From an uncultured Carnobacteriaceae bacterium (GTDB taxonomy: Bacteria; Bacillota; Bacilli; Lactobacillales; Aerococcaceae), in the NCBI GenBank assembly GCA_938039195.1, contig CALHVK010000073.1:1-7211 (forward strand): DNA of 7,211 bases. Direction: 5' to 3'. The position numbers were made by a program, and so were the translations under genes. Positions 5,083 through 7,211 of this stretch are shown piece by piece (position 1 is the stretch's first letter; every line of letters starts with the position of its first letter). The notes beneath the pieces are model-generated. The model was not told the DNA's origin and ran no database searches. It saw only the letters and a list, made by a program, of their open reading frames with translations.

Positions 5083-6270
5083 ATGTCAAAATCAATCGCG
5101 ATTAATGCAGGAAGTTCAAGCTTGAAGTTCCAATTATTTAATATGCCACAAGAAGAAGTAGTGGCTAAAGGTTTAGTAGAACGTATTGGATTAGGGGATT
5201 CAGTCTTCTCAATCAGCTACGGAGACGACCAAAAATTTGAAGTGGTAGAAGATATTCCAAACCACGAAGTTGCGGTAGAAAAATTACTAGAACAATTAGT
5301 AGCTTTAAACATTATTTCTTCATTTGACGAAATCACTGGTGTTGGTCACCGTGTCGTTGCTGGTGGAGAATTATTCAAAGATTCAGCTTTAGTAGATGAC
5401 ACTGTTATCCAACAAGTTGAAGACTTAGCAGAATTTGCACCATTACACAACAAAGCTGAAGCGGTAGGAATGCGCGCATTCAAACACATCTTACCAGACA
5501 TTACAAGTGTTGCTGTATTCGATACTTCATTCCATACAACAATGCCTAAGAAAGCTTACTTATACAGCATTCCAATGGAATACTACAAAGAATTCAAAGC
5601 TCGTAAATACGGAGCTCACGGAACAAGCCACCGCTACGTTTCACGCCGCGCTGCTGAAATGTTAGGTAAACCAATTGAAGAATTAAAAATCATCACTTGC
5701 CACTTAGGTAACGGTGCTTCAATCACTGCGGTTGATGGCGGTAAATCAGTAGATACTTCTATGGGATTCACTCCATTAGCAGGGGTTACAATGGGTACTC
5801 GTTCAGGTGATATCGATGCTTCATTAGTAGCATTCTTAATGAACAAATTAAACATTACAGACGTTAACGAAATGGTTGACATCTTAAACAAAAAATCAGG
5901 TCTATTAGGCCTTTCAGGTGTATCAAGCGACATGCGTGACGTTGAAGCTGCAAGTGCAACAAACGAAGATGCTAAAGTTGCAGTGGAAATTTTCGTTGAC
6001 CGCGTTCAAAAATACATTGGACAATATGTTGCTGTTATGAACGGTGTGGACGCTATCGTCTTCACTGCTGGTATCGGTGAAAACTCTAAATCAATTCGTT
6101 CTCGTATCATCAACGGTTTAACTTGGTTCGGTTGCGATATCGATCCTGAGCGTAATGATACTCGTTCAGAAGCGATTATTTCTTCTGAAGGTGCGAAAGT
6201 GACTGTATTAAACATTCCAACTAACGAAGAGGTTGAGATTGCGCGTGACATCGAACGTTTACGCAAATAA
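5083..6270 (+). CDS. ackA: Acetate kinase
   Basis: A 395-residue cytoplasmic enzyme that converts acetyl phosphate and ADP to acetate and ATP, the ATP-yielding last step of the Pta-AckA pathway in fermenting bacteria. Family blocks and active-site residues, assigned by correspondence with Methanosarcina acetate kinase, are all present: Asn8 in NAGSSSLKF, Arg90 in GHRVVAGGE, Asp147 in DTSFHTTMP, His179 in YGAHGTSHRY, HLGNGAS at 207-213, Arg240 in GTRSGD, FTAGIGENS at 327-335 and Glu382 in NEEVEIARD. The length is normal. The ATG at 5083 is preferred over the one at 5077 because AAAGGAG (5069-5075) is seven bases upstream and it gives the usual MSKSIAINAG start. Codon use is that of a highly expressed gene. 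It follows the YtxK-like gene but has its own likely promoter. Confidence 0.98.
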   Translation: MSKSIAINAGSSSLKFQLFNMPQEEVVAKGLVERIGLGDSVFSISYGDDQKFEVVEDIPNHEVAVEKLLEQLVALNIISSFDEITGVGHRVVAGGELFKDSALVDDTVIQQVEDLAEFAPLHNKAEAVGMRAFKHILPDITSVAVFDTSFHTTMPKKAYLYSIPMEYYKEFKARKYGAHGTSHRYVSRRAAEMLGKPIEELKIITCHLGNGASITAVDGGKSVDTSMGFTPLAGVTMGTRSGDIDASLVAFLMNKLNITDVNEMVDILNKKSGLLGLSGVSSDMRDVEAASATNEDAKVAVEIFVDRVQKYIGQYVAVMNGVDAIVFTAGIGENSKSIRSRIINGLTWFGCDIDPERNDTRSEAIISSEGAKVTVLNIPTNEEVEIARDIERLRK

Positions 6271-6289
6271 TAAAAATACAAACCGAAGG

Positions 6290-6485
6290 TTTGAAGAGAA
6301 ACTTCTAAATCCTTGGATTTGTTTATAGTAGTGATTGTAGGAGACCGGCTCGAGCCTGTAGTCTCTCACCTATCGAATTCAAAGAGCCCCATGGCGGACA
6401 TCCGCTGTGGGGCTCTATTTCATTTCGATTCTTATTCCCTACTATCACTACTATAAAATCCAAGGTTTATCCGTTTCTCTTCAAA
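6290..6485. repeat. Long imperfect inverted repeat around element copy 1
   Basis: The left arm (6290-6341) is complementary to the right arm (6438-6485). TTTGAAGAGAAAC (6290-6302) matches GTTTCTCTTCAAA (6473-6485) perfectly. CCTTGGATTT (6311-6320) matches AAATCCAAGG (6456-6465). The block 6324-6341 matches 6438-6455 with one mismatch. About 43 base pairs form in all. The ends resemble terminal inverted repeats of a small non-autonomous element, or the closing stem of a long structured RNA. No clear target-site duplication was seen. A short hairpin CAAACC/GGTTTG (6279-6293) overlaps the left end just after ackA. Confidence 0.75.
6340..6425 (+). ncRNA. Structured element, copy 1 (also likely ackA terminator)
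   Basis: This 86-base unit has two hairpins. The first nests GGCT/AGCC (6347-6356) inside GAGAC (6341-6345) and GTCTC (6361-6365). The second is a 16-pair GC-rich stem (6383-6398 with 6401-6416) followed by ATTTCATTT, a weak U-rich tail. The second hairpin is the best candidate for ending ackA transcription. I do not recognise the family. The strand is inferred from the U-rich tail; expression is not shown. Confidence 0.55.
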
Positions 6486-6580
6486 GGTGCAGATTATTGC
6501 GTAAATCCTCCTCAGTTAAATACGAGACAAATGCCTTGAAAGGTGATTGCTTAAATCCTTCTCAGTTAAATACGCGACAA
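6483..6580. repeat. Pair of ~45-base direct repeats between the two elements
   Basis: Repeat 1 is 6483-6530 and repeat 2 is 6539-6580. They align over 42 columns with 39 identities; repeat 1 has six extra bases (CAGATT, 6490-6495) after AAAGGTG. The shared core includes TAAATCCT, CTCAGTTAAATACG and GACAA. The TAAATCCTT word also occurs in the left arm of the inverted repeat (6306-6314). No open frame or promoter is evident in them. Confidence 0.75.
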
Positions 6581-6593
6581 GGAGTGTGGTAGT

Positions 6594-6679
6594 GGAGACC
6601 GGCTCAAGCCTGTAGTCTCTCACCTGTCAAATTCAAAGGCTCTCTTGGCGATAAATCGCTGAGAGAGCCTATTTCATTT
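6594..6679 (+). ncRNA. Structured element, copy 2
   Basis: This unit has the same length as copy 1 and lies exactly 254 bases downstream. The first 45 bases match copy 1 at 42 positions, and the GAGAC/GTCTC hairpin (6595-6599 with 6615-6619) is kept. The 3' hairpin (6637-6652 with 6655-6670) has a different sequence but the same 16 paired positions and is again followed by ATTTCATTT. CGACAA (6575-6580) and TTGTCG (6678-6683) can close a short outer stem. Copy 2 lacks the long flanking inverted repeat of copy 1. Confidence 0.55.
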
Positions 6680-6728
6680 GTCGTTGTTGTTATAGAATTT
6701 TTTGGATTTTTGGAATTTTAATTGCTAG

Positions 6729-6797
6729 AGGTCGGGTCAAGCGTCGAATGCTTGCTCGGGGTTATATGGGCGGAGTAAGCCCCTAATTTAGTACCCT
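6729..6797. repeat. GC-rich foldable intergenic island
   Basis: A GC-rich island in AT-rich surroundings. CAAGC (6738-6742) pairs with GCTTG (6750-6754), GGGG (6758-6761) with CCCC (6780-6783) or GGGC (6768-6771) with GCCC (6779-6782), and an outer GGGT (6734-6737) with ACCC (6793-6796). The minus strand reads ITPSKHSTLDPTSSN before a stop but has no start codon or ribosome binding site, so it is not a gene. It resembles spurious short reading frames in dispersed Lactobacillales intergenic repeats (recollection, not verified). Confidence 0.45.
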
Positions 6798-6841
6798 AAA
6801 AATTAATTATACCGCTACTGAATATGAAAAAAAAGACTATA

Positions 6842-6878
6842 AAAAACAAAAAAGGCACGTGGCAAAAAACCACGTACC
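6842..6878 (-). terminator. Intrinsic terminator of the rubredoxin gene
   Basis: On the minus strand GGTACGTGG (6878-6870) pairs with CCACGTGCC (6862-6854), with one G-U pair, and is followed by TTTTTTGTTTTT (6853-6842). It lies about 35 bases past the rubredoxin stop. No T-run follows on the plus strand, so it serves the minus strand only. Confidence 0.9.
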
Positions 6879-6913
6879 TCCCATAAATTTATTAACTTTA
6901 AAATTTTTAGAAA

Positions 6914-7078
6914 TTACTCTTCAACTACTGAGAAGTCTTCTTTTGAAACTCCGCATAGTGGGCATACCCAATCGTCTGGGATATCTTCGAAGGCTGTTCC
7001 TGGTGCTATGCCACCGTCTGGATCGCCTACTGCTGGGTCGTAAACATACCCGCAGGTATCGCATTCATATTTTTTCAT
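6914..7078 (-). CDS. Rubredoxin
   Basis: A 54-residue small iron protein that carries single electrons in the cytoplasm, often to enzymes that remove oxygen or peroxide. The two iron-binding knuckles are complete: CDTCGY with Cys6 and Cys9, and CPLCGV with Cys39 and Cys42. Between them lie the family blocks YVYDPAVGDPDGGIAPGTAF and EDIPDDWVCP, and the length is typical. The ATG at 7078 gives the canonical MKKYECDTCG start. No good ribosome binding site precedes it. A possible promoter (TTGTAG, 17 bases, TATAAA) would leave a leader of only a few bases, so translation may be weak or nearly leaderless. The gene stands alone, facing ackA, with its own terminator. Its redox partner is not in the window. 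Confidence 0.96.
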   Translation of the reverse strand: MKKYECDTCGYVYDPAVGDPDGGIAPGTAFEDIPDDWVCPLCGVSKEDFSVVEE

Positions 7079-7211
7079 AACGTCTTTGTCTTTATATTCG
7101 TTGTTAAATAACGCTACAAAGTTAGTCGTTTTATGTAATTCTTACAAGTTATAACGGTTAAATTATGTTATTGTTTCTATGTTTTTTTTAGAATTCCACC
7201 GATAGTTTTGC
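7079..7211 (-). promoter_or_regulatory. Upstream region of rubredoxin
   Basis: An AT-rich stretch with no supported gene. A dyad TGTAA (7134-7138) and TTACA (7142-7146) with a three-base spacer, and a palindrome GTTATAAC (7148-7155), lie 56-77 bases before the start codon. These could be binding sites for a regulator. A possible minus-strand promoter reads TTGTAG then TATAAA (17-base spacing), ending about 12 bases before the start codon. The assignments are weak. Confidence 0.35.

Noticed and set aside
6290..6485. 6S RNA
   Set aside because: The size and long stem are suggestive, but the head holds two GC-rich hairpins instead of a single central bubble, and one unit is repeated downstream without the stem.
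6483..6580. CRISPR-like repeat pair
   Set aside because: Only two repeats, with an indel between them, an 8-base spacer and no cas genes; a simple direct duplication is more likely.
6407..6592. 61-residue plus-strand frame in the non-coding region after ackA
   Set aside because: It starts inside a GC-rich hairpin, runs through inverted and direct repeats, and has no ribosome binding site; the repeats explain the sequence better.
6859..7080. 73-residue plus-strand frame
   Set aside because: Antisense to the rubredoxin gene, whose two CxxC motifs and length are diagnostic.

Overview
The window looks like chromosomal DNA of a low-GC Gram-positive bacterium, most likely of the order Lactobacillales. 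The evidence is strong AGGAGG-type ribosome binding sites, sigma-A promoters, an L27 with the Firmicutes-type cleavable N-terminus beside its Prp protease, a YtxK-like methyltransferase directly before ackA, and a UvrX/PolY2-type polymerase paired with a YolD-like protein. A genus cannot be fixed from sequence reading alone.

Region 1 (about 87-2745, + strand) is a compact SOS-like mutagenesis operon. It has a sigma-A promoter, a self-cleaving HTH/S24 repressor of the LexA/HdiR type (161-847), a UmuC-like Y-family DNA polymerase (850-2265), and a YolD-like protein (2265-2618) coupled to it by a TAATG overlap. An intrinsic terminator ends the operon. The first ~86 bases hold no gene I can support.

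Region 2 (2725-3867, + strand) is the classic rplU-prp-rpmA ribosomal operon. Its promoter sits inside the terminator hairpin of region 1. A structured L21-type leader precedes rplU, and a clean terminator follows rpmA.

Region 3 (3885-6270, + strand) begins with a 61-base stem-loop carrying TATAAT in its loop. A YtxK-like SAM-dependent methyltransferase follows; its ribosome binding site points to an ATC start codon. Next comes acetate kinase (ackA), which has its own extended -10 promoter overlapping the methyltransferase stop codon.

Region 4 (6271-6913) is about 640 bases of non-coding DNA between the convergent ackA and rubredoxin genes, and is the most unusual part. It holds two 86-base copies of a structured element, 254 bases apart. 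Their 3' hairpins differ by seven fully compensatory base-pair changes. The first copy is enclosed by a long imperfect inverted repeat, two ~45-base direct repeats lie between the copies, and a separate GC-rich foldable island follows. I do not recognise these elements with certainty.

Region 5 (6842-7211, - strand) is a small rubredoxin gene with its terminator and upstream region. No tRNA, rRNA, CRISPR array, transposase or integrase was seen.
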